A DNA stretch of 64,000 nucleotides from DASSFZ01 sp035292585 (GCA_035292585.1 DATDPU010000138.1:99428-163427); one strand, 5' to 3'; positions 1 through 8,913 are shown, counted from the first letter of the stretch. The notes: generated by a model from the sequence alone, not told the origin. Made by a program: numbers and translations.

Positions 1-972
1 GTCGACGAGCGCGCCGACATGAAAGACATCATCGCCACGCTGATCGATCTGGCGCGGCGCGGCGCGGTGACGATGGAGGAAGTGCAGACACAAGGTTTGT
101 TCGGCATCGGTTTCTCGCGCGACTTCCTCTTCCGCGCCAATCCACAAGTCGATGCCAATACCCTGCGTCCCTACGAGCGCACGCTGTTGTCGAAAGTGGT
201 CGGCTCAGGTGAACAAAAGTTATCGGCGCTCAAAGAGAAGTTCTATACGTCTATCCCCACGCTCGAAAAACAGTTGTACGATGCGGCGGTGAAAGAAGGC
301 TACTTTTCAGCCAGCCCACAAGGCGTGCGCAGGCGCTATGGCGCGTTAGGCGGCGTTCTGCTGTTCCTGGCTTTCCTGGGTGCCGTGGTCTTGACCCCCA
401 TGTTCATCGATTACTCGGTCGGTATCCTCTTCCCTGTCGGCGCGCTGGGCCTGGTCGGTGTGCTGACGTTGATCGTGGCGGGCGTGATGCCGGCCAAGAC
501 GCGCAAAGGCGCGGAAGAAGCGGCCAAGTGGCGCGCCTTCCAATCGTACCTGCAAGACCTCCCCCGCTTTCAGAAGGTCGAAGAGGCGACCAGCTTGTTC
601 GATCAATATTTGCCGTATGCGATCGCGTTCGGTTTTGAGCGGCGCTGGATCAACCTCTTTTCGCAAGCGAATACGCCGCCGCCGATTTGGTACCGCCCGT
701 GGTATGGGCCGGGCCATATCTATGGTCGCCCGATGACCGTGAGCACTGGCGGCGGGCAGGCCGGCGGGTCACTTGGCGAGGGATTGGCGGGGTCGCTGCA
801 ATCGATCAACACTGGGCTGACTTCGTTGTTCAACCAGGCCGGTCAGGTATTCCGCAGTGCGCCGAGCGGATCGAGCGGCGGCTTCAGCGGCGGCTATCGC
901 GGCGGCGGCTTCAGCGGCGGCGGCTTCCGTGGCGGCGGCGGCGGCGGCGGCGGATCGCGCGGGTTCAGGTAG
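1..972 (+). CDS. DUF2207 (YciQ-like) membrane protein, 5' end missing
   Basis: The frame is open from base 1, and the residues before the first ATG (VDERAD) continue the family pattern, so the gene is cut by the left edge and only the C-terminal ~320 aa are present. Two membrane segments lie near residues 112-132 and 137-158, and the C-terminus is a long Gly/Ser/Arg low-complexity tail ending in GGGGGGGGSRGFR. DUF2207 proteins are predicted inner-membrane proteins of unknown function that often end in a Gly-rich tail. The same-strand zinc-ribbon and SPFH genes downstream suggest one membrane-associated cluster. The family call rests on pattern recognition. Confidence 0.7.
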   Translation, partial: VDERADMKDIIATLIDLARRGAVTMEEVQTQGLFGIGFSRDFLFRANPQVDANTLRPYERTLLSKVVGSGEQKLSALKEKFYTSIPTLEKQLYDAAVKEGYFSASPQGVRRRYGALGGVLLFLAFLGAVVLTPMFIDYSVGILFPVGALGLVGVLTLIVAGVMPAKTRKGAEEAAKWRAFQSYLQDLPRFQKVEEATSLFDQYLPYAIAFGFERRWINLFSQANTPPPIWYRPWYGPGHIYGRPMTVSTGGGQAGGSLGEGLAGSLQSINTGLTSLFNQAGQVFRSAPSGSSGGFSGGYRGGGFSGGGFRGGGGGGGGSRGFR

Positions 973-1044
973 AACGTGAAGCGTGAAACGTGAACTCGTG
1001 ATGGGTGACAGCGTAATCACGTTTCACTTGTCACGCATCACGTG
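973..1044. repeat. long imperfect palindrome in front of a gene (site A)
   Basis: GTGAAACGTGA (983-993) pairs with TCACGTTTCAC (1017-1027). CGTGATGGGTGACA (997-1010) pairs with TGTCACGCATCACG (1029-1042). The two pairs interleave. The block is built of repeated CGTGAA words and ends about 12 bases before the GGAGG ribosome binding site of the next gene. The same architecture recurs at 1585-1651, 41277-41337 and 42560-42625. Confidence 0.75.
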
Positions 1045-1055
1045 ACGGAGGCACA

Positions 1056-1577
1056 GTGCAAACATCGGGCAAGTTGATCGGCGTGCTGTTGATCGTGGGG
1101 GCGCTGGCGTGCGGCGCGTTGGGTGGCGCGTGGACGCTGTCGAACCAGTCGGGCGGCCAACTTCAATCAGGCGGGGCGATCCTGGCGCTGGCGTTGGTCG
1201 CCGTCATTGCGTTGCCCCTGTTGGGCGCGGGACTCTTCTTAGTGGCGCGGGCCGGGCGCGAAGACGCGGAACTGGCGCGCGTGGCCAAGCAGCGCAAGCT
1301 GCTGAATATCGTGCTGACGCAGGGCCAGGTGCGCATCGCCGATGTGGCGCTGGAAATGAACGCGGCGCGGGACGAGGTTAAGGCCTGGCTGTACGATCTG
1401 GTCGGCAAGGGATTATTCAGCGGCTATGTGAAATGGGATGAAGGTGTGCTATACTCTCGCCAGGCTTCAGAGTTGAAGACCAACCGCTGCCCTAACTGCG
1501 GCGGTGAAGTGCGATTGGGGGGCAAAGGTGTGGTCACCTGCCCTTACTGCGGCGCCGAGATTTTCTTGGCGGGTTGA
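1056..1577 (+). CDS. membrane protein with winged-helix-like region and C-terminal zinc ribbon
   Basis: This 173 aa protein starts at a GTG preceded by GGAGG. Residues 8-27 and about 42-66 are hydrophobic and look like two membrane helices. Residues 75-125 read as a helical, winged-helix-like stretch. A zinc ribbon CPNCGG...CPYCG closes the chain. The layout suggests a membrane-anchored adaptor, but no function can be assigned. It sits between the DUF2207 gene and the SPFH gene on the same strand, separated from each neighbour by a palindromic spacer. Confidence 0.6.
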   Translation: MQTSGKLIGVLLIVGALACGALGGAWTLSNQSGGQLQSGGAILALALVAVIALPLLGAGLFLVARAGREDAELARVAKQRKLLNIVLTQGQVRIADVALEMNAARDEVKAWLYDLVGKGLFSGYVKWDEGVLYSRQASELKTNRCPNCGGEVRLGGKGVVTCPYCGAEIFLAG

Positions 1578-1584
1578 GAGAAGG

Positions 1585-1651
1585 GTAAACTGGTAGCAAG
1601 TAGACAGGTAGCAGGTACACAGGTGGCCCATTTACCTGTTTACTTGTTTAC
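1585..1651. repeat. long imperfect palindrome in front of a gene (site B)
   Basis: AAGTAGACAGGTA (1598-1610) pairs with TACCTGTTTACTT (1633-1645) with one mismatch. Flanking GTAAAC (1585-1590) pairs with GTTTAC (1646-1651). The block lies 20-25 bases ahead of the AGGAG of the gene at 1679, and has the same position and style as site A but a different word. Confidence 0.75.
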
Positions 1652-1678
1652 GGCTCTGCCAACATCAGGAGAAACTGC

Positions 1679-2200
1679 ATGGGCGACATTATCGGCAAGG
1701 TCGAGGGCGAACGCGGGTTGCTCGAACGCATCGCCGACAAGATCCCGGGGTTTCGGGGTTACCTCGATAAGGAAAAGCGGCGCGACGCCGACAAGCTGCT
1801 ACGGGATGCGATCGCGGCGCGGTTCGAGGCGCAGGTGCGCCGGCTGCCTGACCTGCAAATGGAGCTGATCAACGCCGGCCGATTGGAATACGTTGACGAC
1901 GTGGAGCGCGCGGTGGTGAAGCTGCAAACCTTCGTCGATCGGGTGAAGACCACGACGCGCGGCTACGCCGGCTTCTTCGATGCGATCAAGGTGAAAGAAG
2001 ATGAGCTGGAGCAGCTGTATCATTGGGATGAGCAATTGCTGAACGAAGCCGAAAAGATTGCCCTGGCGATCGACGCGCTGGCGGCCGCGATCGGATCGAG
2101 CGGCGATACCGGCGCGGCCGTGCGCGAGTTGATCGGCGCCGCCACCGCGATCAATGAGTTGTATTCTCAGCGTGAACACGTACTTGTCGGCGTTGCTTGA
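1679..2200 (+). CDS. conserved helical protein of unknown function in SPFH cluster
   Basis: This is a 173 aa protein with no membrane segment or signal peptide, rich in charged helical sequence; residues 20-130 probably form coiled-coil or bundle helices. The ATG follows AGGAGAAACTGC. It ends 44 bases before the SPFH gene, so co-transcription is likely. I do not recognise the family. The context suggests a partner of the SPFH protein. Confidence 0.55.
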   Translation: MGDIIGKVEGERGLLERIADKIPGFRGYLDKEKRRDADKLLRDAIAARFEAQVRRLPDLQMELINAGRLEYVDDVERAVVKLQTFVDRVKTTTRGYAGFFDAIKVKEDELEQLYHWDEQLLNEAEKIALAIDALAAAIGSSGDTGAAVRELIGAATAINELYSQREHVLVGVA

Positions 2201-2244
2201 TCGGGGCAACGCCTTGGAATGAAAACAGTTTAAGGAGAAACGGC

Positions 2245-3294
2245 ATGCCTCGAATTATCGACGTCATCGAATTCGTAGACGAAACCGGCAAGGAGATGAT
2301 CCACCGCATCCCGGAGCGCGGCTCGGGGGACTTCCGCTTCGGTTCAAACGTGATCGTGCGCGAAAGCCAGACGGCGGTCTTCTTCCGCGACGGTAAAGCG
2401 CTGGACGTGTTCGATCCGGGCAAGCACGTGATCAGCACGGCCAATCTTCCGCTGCTGATCGACCTGCTGAAGCTGGCGACCAGCGGCAAAACGCCCTTCA
2501 CTGCCGAGGTGTACTTTGTCAGCATGCGCGAGTTCCTCGACCTGGGCTGGGGCACCCCGGAGCCGATCACGCTGCGCGATAGCGACCTGGGGATGGTGCG
2601 CCTGCGCGCCTTCGGCACGTACAACTTAGAGATTTCCGATCCGTCGCTGTTTGTCAACAAGATCGTCGGCACGCAAGGCATCTACGAAACGCCGCAGATC
2701 GAGAACTTCTTACGCGGGATCATCATCAGCAAGCTGACCGATTTATTGGGCGAGCTCAAGAAATCGATCCTCGATCTGCCGGCGATGTTCGATGAGATCG
2801 GCGCGGCGACGCGGGCCAAGGTGCAGGACGACTTTACGGCGCGCGGCATCCGGCTGAAGGCGTTGTACGTCCGCTCGATCTCCCCAACCGAGGAAACGGC
2901 CAAGGCGATCGACGAGCGGGCGCAGATGGGCGCGATCGGCGATATGGCGAAGTACATGCAGTTCCAGGCCGCGCGCGGTATCCGTGACGCGGCGCAAAAT
3001 CCTAGCGGCGGCGCAGCCGGCACAGGCGTCGGCTTGGGCGCTGGCTTGGGTTTGGGCCAGGTGATGGCCGGTGCGATGGCGCAGTCGTTCCAGCAGCAGC
3101 CGCAAGCGGCCCCGCAGCAAGCGGGCGGCGGCCCCGCGCCCGACGTGATGACCCCGGCCGAAGCGGCGGCTTATTTGAAGGTCACCGAGGAAGAGATCAA
3201 CCAGATGATCGAAGCCGGCGAGATCAAGGCGAAGAAGGTGGGCAAGGCGTATCGCATCGCCAAGAAGACGCTGGACGATTTCCTGGCTGCGTGA
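2245..3294 (+). CDS. SPFH/band 7 domain protein with C-terminal helix-turn-helix
   Basis: The ATG at 2245 follows AAGGAGAAACGGC; an upstream in-frame start lacks a binding site. Residues 1-230 match the SPFH/stomatin-like fold seen in soluble YdjI-type proteins (beta-rich core, then a helical stretch with ERAQMGAIGDMAKYMQFQAA). A Gly/Gln-rich linker follows (about 255-300). The last 50 residues (MTPAEAAAYLKVTEEEINQ) read as an excisionase-type helix-turn-helix. SPFH proteins scaffold membrane microdomains. The HTH fusion is unusual and may instead bind the zinc-ribbon partner genes' products. Confidence 0.7.
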   Translation: MPRIIDVIEFVDETGKEMIHRIPERGSGDFRFGSNVIVRESQTAVFFRDGKALDVFDPGKHVISTANLPLLIDLLKLATSGKTPFTAEVYFVSMREFLDLGWGTPEPITLRDSDLGMVRLRAFGTYNLEISDPSLFVNKIVGTQGIYETPQIENFLRGIIISKLTDLLGELKKSILDLPAMFDEIGAATRAKVQDDFTARGIRLKALYVRSISPTEETAKAIDERAQMGAIGDMAKYMQFQAARGIRDAAQNPSGGAAGTGVGLGAGLGLGQVMAGAMAQSFQQQPQAAPQQAGGGPAPDVMTPAEAAAYLKVTEEEINQMIEAGEIKAKKVGKAYRIAKKTLDDFLAA

Positions 3295-3453
3295 AATTAC
3301 ACCCCGGAGAACACCGAGGTTTTGAAGTTATTCTCCGCGCTCTCCGTGTCTGGCTTGAAAATGCTCCAAGTCCGCGTCCCCGCGGACACCATCGCGAGGA
3401 CGCGGTGGCCGAGCAATGGCGTCGGGTCGTAGACCCGGCGTGAGCTGAGAAAA

Positions 3454-3488
3454 AAACCTCCCGCGAGTCTCGGACCGACGGGAGGTTT
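3454..3488. terminator. bidirectional rho-independent terminator
   Basis: AAACCTCCCG (3454-3463) pairs perfectly with CGGGAGGTTT (3479-3488). It is flanked by an A run on the left and TTTCGTTT on the right, so it can stop the forward SPFH cluster and the reverse aminotransferase gene, whose stop codon is four bases away. The stretch 3295-3453 before it holds no gene, only a weak GGAGAAC/CTCCGCG word repeat. Confidence 0.85.
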
Positions 3489-3491
3489 CGT

Positions 3492-4595
3492 TTACGTAGG
3501 GAACGTGCGGATGGCCTCGGCCACCTGCCGCACCTGCTCTTCGCTCAGTTCAGGGTACATTGGCAGCGAGAGAATTTCACGCGCGGCGCGTTCAGTTTCA
3601 GGGAGCGAACCGGCGTCGCCGAGACGACCTCGATATGCCGGCTGTAAGTGGATCGGCACAGGGTAGTGAATACCTGTGCCGATCCCTTTTTCGCGCAGAT
3701 AGGCAGCCAGCCGATCCCGTTCGGGATGGCGGATTACGTACAGATGATACACGTGTTCGCCGCTTGCCGGCGCGATCGGTTTTTGGATACGGACCGGCAG
3801 CACTTCAGCGTAGAGCGCGGCGAGCGCTTGGCGGCGGGCGTTGTCAGTGTCGAGGTAGCGCAACTTGACGCGCAGGATGGCCGCCTGCAACTCATCGAGC
3901 CGCGAGTTCCAACCGCTGATCGCGCTGACGTAGCGCTCGGCCCAGCCGTACTCGCGCAGCAGGCGCGCGCGCTCCGCCAGCGGCGCAGCATGTGTGGCGA
4001 TGAAGCCGCCGTCGCCGATCGCCCCCAGGTTCTTCGTCGGGTAAAACGAGAAGGCCGCCATGTCTCCCCACGCGCCGACGCGCTTGCCCCGATACGTTGC
4101 GCCGTGCGCCTGCGCGCAATCTTCGATGACCTTCAGGTTGCGCCGCTTGGCCATGGCGAGGATCGGGTCGAGGTCAGCCGGAGCGCCGTAGAGGTGAACC
4201 GGGATGATAGCTTTAGTGCGCGGCGTAATCGCGCGTTCCAGACAGCGTGGATCGAGTGTGTATCGCTGCGGATCGATATCGACGAGAACGGGCGCTGCAC
4301 CGGCCAGCTCGATTGCAGCGACCGTGGCGACAGCGGTGTGCGACACGGTGATGACTTCGTCGCCGGGGCCGATCGCGCACGCTTTCAACGCCAGGTGCAG
4401 CGCTTCCGTTCCCGACCCGACGCCGATGCCGTGCTCGACTCCCAGGTACTCGGCGAACTCGCGCTCGAACGCGCGCGTCTCATCGCCCAAGATGTAGCGG
4501 CCGGCCTCAAGCACGTGCTTGATGGCGGCGTCGAGCTCAGCGCGATGCGCAGCGTACTGCGCGTGAGGATTGGCAACGGGGATAGTGATAGGCAT
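3492..4595 (-). CDS. DegT/DnrJ/EryC1/StrS family aminotransferase
   Basis: This 367 aa PLP-dependent sugar aminotransferase puts an amino group on a keto-sugar nucleotide. The start is placed at 4595 (MPITIPVANPH), because a longer frame would translate the intergenic palindrome at 4611-4664. The fold-type I motifs are present: the SGTEALHLAL phosphate loop, IEDCAQAHGA (Asp159), and FSFYPTKNLG with the PLP lysine near residue 188. It fits with the epimerase, glycosyltransferase and methyltransferase further along the strand as part of a surface-glycan set. Confidence 0.9.
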   Translation of the reverse strand: MPITIPVANPHAQYAAHRAELDAAIKHVLEAGRYILGDETRAFEREFAEYLGVEHGIGVGSGTEALHLALKACAIGPGDEVITVSHTAVATVAAIELAGAAPVLVDIDPQRYTLDPRCLERAITPRTKAIIPVHLYGAPADLDPILAMAKRRNLKVIEDCAQAHGATYRGKRVGAWGDMAAFSFYPTKNLGAIGDGGFIATHAAPLAERARLLREYGWAERYVSAISGWNSRLDELQAAILRVKLRYLDTDNARRQALAALYAEVLPVRIQKPIAPASGEHVYHLYVIRHPERDRLAAYLREKGIGTGIHYPVPIHLQPAYRGRLGDAGSLPETERAAREILSLPMYPELSEEQVRQVAEAIRTFPT

Positions 4596-4610
4596 GCCGG
4601 AATAATGGCG

Positions 4611-4664
4611 ACCCTCTCCCCCGGCCCCTCTCCCTAAAAGGGAGAGGGGTGCAGGGGAGAGGGT
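4611..4664. repeat. ACCCTCTCCC palindrome
   Basis: This is a nested palindrome. ACCCTCTCCCC (4611-4621) pairs with GGGGAGAGGGT (4654-4664), and CCCCTCTCCC (4625-4634) pairs with GGGAGAGGGG (4640-4649) around a TAAAA loop. It lies between two reverse genes and could act as a terminator or processing site. Its form suggests a dispersed intergenic repeat family. Confidence 0.8.
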
Positions 4665-4671
4665 CAATCGT

Positions 4672-6168
4672 TTACGGCAGCTGGCCGACGCGATAGTTAT
4701 CGAAGCTCACTCTAAGCGGGTTGGTCCCGTTGTTGAACAGGCCGGATTGGATGAACAGACCGAACTTGCGCGCTCCGGTGTAGCTGCCATCGCTTGCGGA
4801 GCCGATCTGGACGCCGTTGATCAGCAGGACAATCGAGGCGCCTGAGCGACGCACGGCGACCGTGTCCCAAGCGCCGTCAGCCGCCGCGCCCGACGGTATC
4901 GTTGTACGCGGAATCAGATCGACGCAGTCCTTGCCGTTGGTTTCGCAGCGCTCCAGCTGGAAGTCGTCCGGGTCGTCGTCGCCCGGATCGAATTGCAGCG
5001 AGAACTTGTAGTAGTGCGTGTCGATGTTGAAGGTCGGCGTGCTCCCGCTGCGACCGAAGGCGCCGCCTTCGGCGCCGAAGATGAGTCCGTAGCGGGCGTT
5101 ATCTTTACCTTTAGTCACGTTGAAATCGGCGCTGATCTCGTAGTTGCCCGACACGCTGAGGTTCGGCCCGGCCAGCGTCACCTGATCGATCTGCGTATTG
5201 AACAGGTACATGCTCGACCCTGGATTGCCGCTGCTCTGTATATTCTGTTCATAGATGATTGAGCCGCCGGATAAGCTGGTGTATTTCTGTCCCCAGGCGA
5301 CGAAATCGGGATCGTTGTCACCGCCCACCGAGAACGTGTGGAGATACAAGGAACTCGGAGCCGGGGTGGCGGCGGCAAAGTTGCTAGCGACCGACGGCAG
5401 GAAGGTGTTGAGATAGGGCATCGCGCGCAAACTCACGTTATCGATAAACGCGCCTTTGCCGTTGTTCGCCGCGCCATCGCTATGGAAGTAGAAGCCGAGA
5501 TAGACGCTCGACTTGCCGACGTGATCGCCCAGGTAGAGCGTGCGAGTTTGCCAGCTGCTGCCGGTGACGGCGCCTTTGGAACCGGTGAATCGGGTTCCAT
5601 CATCCGACGCGCCGAAGAAGAAGAAGTCATTGAAACCGCTGCCGTCGACCGACGGATCGAGAGCGAGTTGATAGTTGAAGACAACTTCGGCGGCGTAGTA
5701 GTTACTCAGGTTCACCGGGCCGTAGATCAGCCAGGCGCCCACGTTGGCGGGGTAGTTATCCGTATCGGGGTCCAGGTCGCTTCCATCACACAGACCACAG
5801 GGCGCCCAGGCGGTGTCGGCGTAAGTGCTGGACAAGGCGGGGATCACCCGTTCCCAATAGTGCGCCGGGTCGCTAGCGCTGTCGATGAACACGCGCCAGG
5901 CGGTGGTCGTGCCGGTTACCCCGACGGTTGGATCGAAGCCGCCGCCGAACGTCTCGGTCAACAGACGCGAGGCGGAAGGCAGCACCGGGCTAAAGTCGTT
6001 GGCCGATACCCGGTCGTCAACTTCAAGCGTGAACGGCGGTTTCAGTGTGATCGGCTCCTGGCGCTGCCCGACAGCTGCAGCGTTCTGGAATAGAGCCAGC
6101 ACGATGAGAAATCCCGTGCAGATGAGCGTGACCGCGGCGATGCGCCCTCGATTGTTTTTTCGTGGCAT
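4672..6168 (-). CDS. secreted LamG-like beta-sandwich protein
   Basis: This is a 498 aa protein with an N-terminal signal segment (residues 10-32, ITLICTGFLIVLALF-like) and no further membrane helices. The rest is beta-rich. The C-terminal ~200 residues (YLHTFSVGGDND..., NGVQIGSASDGSYTGARKFGLFIQSG) resemble concanavalin/LamG-type carbohydrate-binding sandwiches. The middle (ADTAWAPCGLCDGSD) resembles another such module. It is probably exported and binds polysaccharide or the cell surface. Its substrate is unknown. Confidence 0.55.
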   Translation of the reverse strand: MPRKNNRGRIAAVTLICTGFLIVLALFQNAAAVGQRQEPITLKPPFTLEVDDRVSANDFSPVLPSASRLLTETFGGGFDPTVGVTGTTTAWRVFIDSASDPAHYWERVIPALSSTYADTAWAPCGLCDGSDLDPDTDNYPANVGAWLIYGPVNLSNYYAAEVVFNYQLALDPSVDGSGFNDFFFFGASDDGTRFTGSKGAVTGSSWQTRTLYLGDHVGKSSVYLGFYFHSDGAANNGKGAFIDNVSLRAMPYLNTFLPSVASNFAAATPAPSSLYLHTFSVGGDNDPDFVAWGQKYTSLSGGSIIYEQNIQSSGNPGSSMYLFNTQIDQVTLAGPNLSVSGNYEISADFNVTKGKDNARYGLIFGAEGGAFGRSGSTPTFNIDTHYYKFSLQFDPGDDDPDDFQLERCETNGKDCVDLIPRTTIPSGAAADGAWDTVAVRRSGASIVLLINGVQIGSASDGSYTGARKFGLFIQSGLFNNGTNPLRVSFDNYRVGQLP

Positions 6169-6301
6169 AGTGCTCTCTCCTTACTAAGATTGAGTTGAGG
6201 CGTGACCGATCGACTGAGCCGGGCAGGAGCGGCTCACCCCACGCCAGGCGTGATGGACTTGAATCACGTTGGGTTTATGCCTCTGGCGAGGTGGAATGGT
6301 C

Positions 6302-7294
6302 TCACCAGTAATGCTGCCGGTAGGTGCGAAAGTACTCCACTGAGCAGGTCAAGCCTTCGCGCAACGACACGCGCGGCTGCCAGCCCAACTCGTTATGGAT
6401 CAGGGTGTAATCGGCGAGGTAGTCGCCGATGTCGATGCGTTTGCGATCGGGCGGGAAGGGGATCAAGCGATAGGTGCTGCCCCCATTGATCGCGATCAGC
6501 TGCCGGGCCAGATCGGTTAGGGAGATCGTCTCGGCGCCGCCCAGGTTGTAGATGCGGCCGGCGGCGCGCGCATCGGCCGCGCACAGCAGCATGGCCTCGA
6601 CCACGTCGTCCACGTAGTTGAAATCGCGCAACTGCGCGCCGTCGCCCCAGACCTCGATCGGCTCGCCGTCGATCACGCAGCGCAGCCAGACCCCCAGGAA
6701 AGTTTGCCGTGCATCCTTGACGCGCATGCGCGGCCCATAGGTGTTGGTCAAGCGCAAGCTGGTCACCCGCAAGCCATAGACGTGGTGATACAGGATGTGA
6801 TACCACTCGCCGGCCATCTTGTTGACGCCGTTGACATCGGTCGGGCGCAGAGGATGCCGCTCGTCCACCGGTAAATAATCCGGCTTGCCGTAGATCTGGC
6901 GGGTGCTGGCATACACGATGATGAGCGTTGGGTTGTGCTTACGGCAGGCTTCCAGGATCGAGAGCTGGCTGCGAACATTGATCTCCAGATCGGTGTACGG
7001 ATCGATCATCGAGTCGAGATGGCTGTTCTGGCCAGCCAGGTTGAACAAGATATCCTGACCGCGCACCAGGTAATCCATGCTGAACTCGTCGCGCACGTCG
7101 GCGATGTTGACGCGCAACCGATCCTCATAACCCGCGATGTTGAACAGGTTGCCGCCGTACTCCGGGATCAGCGAATCGACGAGGATGACTTGCGCGCCGA
7201 GGTCGGCCAGGCGCCGGCCCAACGTGCTCCCGATGAAGCCCAGTCCCCCCGTAATCAGAACGCGCTTTCCGGCGTAGAAGTTCCCGATAGTCAT
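6302..7294 (-). CDS. NAD-dependent epimerase/dehydratase (extended SDR)
   Basis: A 330 aa nucleotide-sugar enzyme with the NAD-binding glycine motif ITGGLGFIGSTLGRRL at residues 14-29, VNIADVRD and the C-terminal substrate region (NTYGPRMRVKDARQ, DFNYVDDVVEAML). The place where the usual catalytic Tyr-x-x-x-Lys sits reads NGVNK, so Lys is kept and Tyr is replaced by Asn. Its ATG overlaps the stop of the upstream glycosyltransferase by four bases (ATGA), indicating translational coupling. Confidence 0.85.
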   Translation of the reverse strand: MTIGNFYAGKRVLITGGLGFIGSTLGRRLADLGAQVILVDSLIPEYGGNLFNIAGYEDRLRVNIADVRDEFSMDYLVRGQDILFNLAGQNSHLDSMIDPYTDLEINVRSQLSILEACRKHNPTLIIVYASTRQIYGKPDYLPVDERHPLRPTDVNGVNKMAGEWYHILYHHVYGLRVTSLRLTNTYGPRMRVKDARQTFLGVWLRCVIDGEPIEVWGDGAQLRDFNYVDDVVEAMLLCAADARAAGRIYNLGGAETISLTDLARQLIAINGGSTYRLIPFPPDRKRIDIGDYLADYTLIHNELGWQPRVSLREGLTCSVEYFRTYRQHYW

Positions 7295-8067
7295 GGAGTC
7301 GGTTCGCGGGAGTCGGGTGGGGCGGCGGTTTGTAAACGAGTATTCCGCAGATGTTCACGTTTGACGACGAGCCGCCACCACCAACCGACCATGGCGATCA
7401 ATGTGCGCGCGACGCGCGGGAAGTTGAAGAATTGCGACTGGCCGTACTGCCGATACCAATGATGAACCGGCACCTCGACGATCCGGTAACCCGCCGCCTG
7501 TATCTTTTTTACCATCTCAAACGTAATCGTGCCAGTCGTCGATTCAAGGGTTACGTTCTCGAAAATCGCCCGGCGCATCAGGCGGAAGTCGCAGTCGACG
7601 TCGCGAATGACCAGGCCGAACGCCAGCTTGACGAAGTACTGGTAGGCCAGGCCAATGACGACGCGGTGAAACGGATCGCGCCGCTTGATCTTGTAGCCAT
7701 TGACCACGTCTACGCCCTCGTCAAGCGCCGCGACCAGCACGGCCAGCTCGCGCGCATCGTACTGGGCATCCCCGTCCGTGTAGAAGATCCAGTCTTTGGT
7801 CGCGGCGGCGAAACCCGCGCGCAGCACGCCGCCGTAGCCGCTGGGGCGTGTGCGATGGATGACGCGCAGGCAATCATAATGCAGCGCCAGCTCGTCCAGC
7901 ACGCGGGCCGAATCGTCGCTTGAACCGTCGTTGATCACCAGGATTTCATAATCGTCGGTGATGGCGCGCAGCGTTTGGACGGCGCGCAGAATCATCGCCG
8001 GAATCGTGCCCGCGTCGTTGTAACACGGAAAAAAAGCGGTGATACTGGTGAGTTGGGGTGTCATCAT
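7291..8067 (-). CDS. glycosyltransferase family 2
   Basis: 258 aa, GT-A fold, of the dolichol-phosphate-sugar synthase type. FPCYNDAGTI at the N-terminus, VINDGSSDDSARVL and DGDAQYD are the nucleotide-sugar and metal-binding motifs. No C-terminal membrane pair is obvious, so it is a soluble or peripheral enzyme acting on a polyprenyl phosphate or on a glycan. It overlaps the methyltransferase gene upstream and the epimerase downstream by four bases each, forming a coupled three-gene unit. Confidence 0.88.
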   Translation of the reverse strand: MMTPQLTSITAFFPCYNDAGTIPAMILRAVQTLRAITDDYEILVINDGSSDDSARVLDELALHYDCLRVIHRTRPSGYGGVLRAGFAAATKDWIFYTDGDAQYDARELAVLVAALDEGVDVVNGYKIKRRDPFHRVVIGLAYQYFVKLAFGLVIRDVDCDFRLMRRAIFENVTLESTTGTITFEMVKKIQAAGYRIVEVPVHHWYRQYGQSQFFNFPRVARTLIAMVGWWWRLVVKREHLRNTRLQTAAPPDSREPTP

Positions 8068-8843
8068 CTGGAGATGATTCCTACAGCCGTTTGTTCGTTT
8101 CCATCCGTTGCCTTTCGGCCCAGTGCGACGACGGTCAGGCCAAAGGGCAAGCCCGTCCGGGCGACGAACGGCGCTTCCCGGCTGAGAATCCAGCCGAGCG
8201 GCGTGTTCAGGCTGCCGGCGCCGAGGGTGAGGTCTGAGCCGTTTTGGCGATTGGGTAAAAAGCGCTCAGACACGCGCTTCAGCGCGGCGACCGGGAACAA
8301 CAGCATATTAGCGTAAGAGATCACTTCCGGCGCAAAGCCGGCCCGGCGGAGCTTGGCGCGCAGCTCGCGGGTGGTGTAGCGATGCCGGATGTATACCGCT
8401 TCGTCGTGTTGGCCGCGCAGCCAATTGTAAGCGGGCAGCCGCAGGAGGACACGCCCGCCGGGTCGCAGCACGCGGGCAAACTCGCGTAAGGCCACGCCAT
8501 CGTCGATGACGGCGCGTTCGCAGAGTACGTCGAACGATGTGATCAGATTGAACGCGGCATCGGCGTAGGGCAGCGCCATCACCGAGGCGCGGCTCAAGCG
8601 CTCGCGCCGGCGTACCTGGCAGAAGTGCAACGCCTCGGCCGCAAAATCGAAGCCGGTGACTGCGCCGTAATCGGACAGGTAGCCCATCGCTGCGCCGGTG
8701 CCGCAGCCGGCGTCTAGGATGCGCAGGTTGTGTCCGCGCCCGATCACGCGATCGAGTACCGCGCGGGTGATCGCTTCCATGCCGCGATACCACCAGTGCG
8801 CGTCTTCGACGCGATACATCACTTCGTATTCTTCGGGCTTCAT
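8064..8843 (-). CDS. class I SAM-dependent methyltransferase
   Basis: 259 aa from the start chosen at 8843 (MKPEEYEVMYRVEDAHWWYR); a longer frame would run into the hairpin at 8856-8913. The SAM-binding motif ILDAGCGTGAAMGYL lies near residues 43-57, followed by FDVLCERAVIDDG and RPGGRVLLRLPAYNWL typical of small-molecule methyltransferases. HWWYRGME at the N-terminus is common in enzymes located near glycan genes. The substrate is unknown. It is the first gene of the coupled glycan unit. Confidence 0.85.
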   Translation of the reverse strand: MKPEEYEVMYRVEDAHWWYRGMEAITRAVLDRVIGRGHNLRILDAGCGTGAAMGYLSDYGAVTGFDFAAEALHFCQVRRRERLSRASVMALPYADAAFNLITSFDVLCERAVIDDGVALREFARVLRPGGRVLLRLPAYNWLRGQHDEAVYIRHRYTTRELRAKLRRAGFAPEVISYANMLLFPVAALKRVSERFLPNRQNGSDLTLGAGSLNTPLGWILSREAPFVARTGLPFGLTVVALGRKATDGNEQTAVGIISR

Positions 8844-8855
8844 GATCGATCTAAA

Positions 8856-8913
8856 CCTCGCAGGTCTCTGTTCTCGCACTCCGCTTCGGAAGCGCCGTAT
8901 AAGACCTGCGAGG
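8856..8913. terminator. long inverted repeat between reverse genes
   Basis: CCTCGCAGGTCT (8856-8867) pairs perfectly with AGACCTGCGAGG (8902-8913), and CGCTTC/GAAGCG form a second hairpin inside. It follows the stop of the reverse gene at 8924 and precedes the methyltransferase gene. It may terminate or process transcripts, but the T-run is short. Confidence 0.7.

Noticed and set aside
3648..4637. Forward frame opposite the DegT aminotransferase
   Set aside because: It is a shadow frame; it ends by translating the ACCCTCTCCC palindrome.
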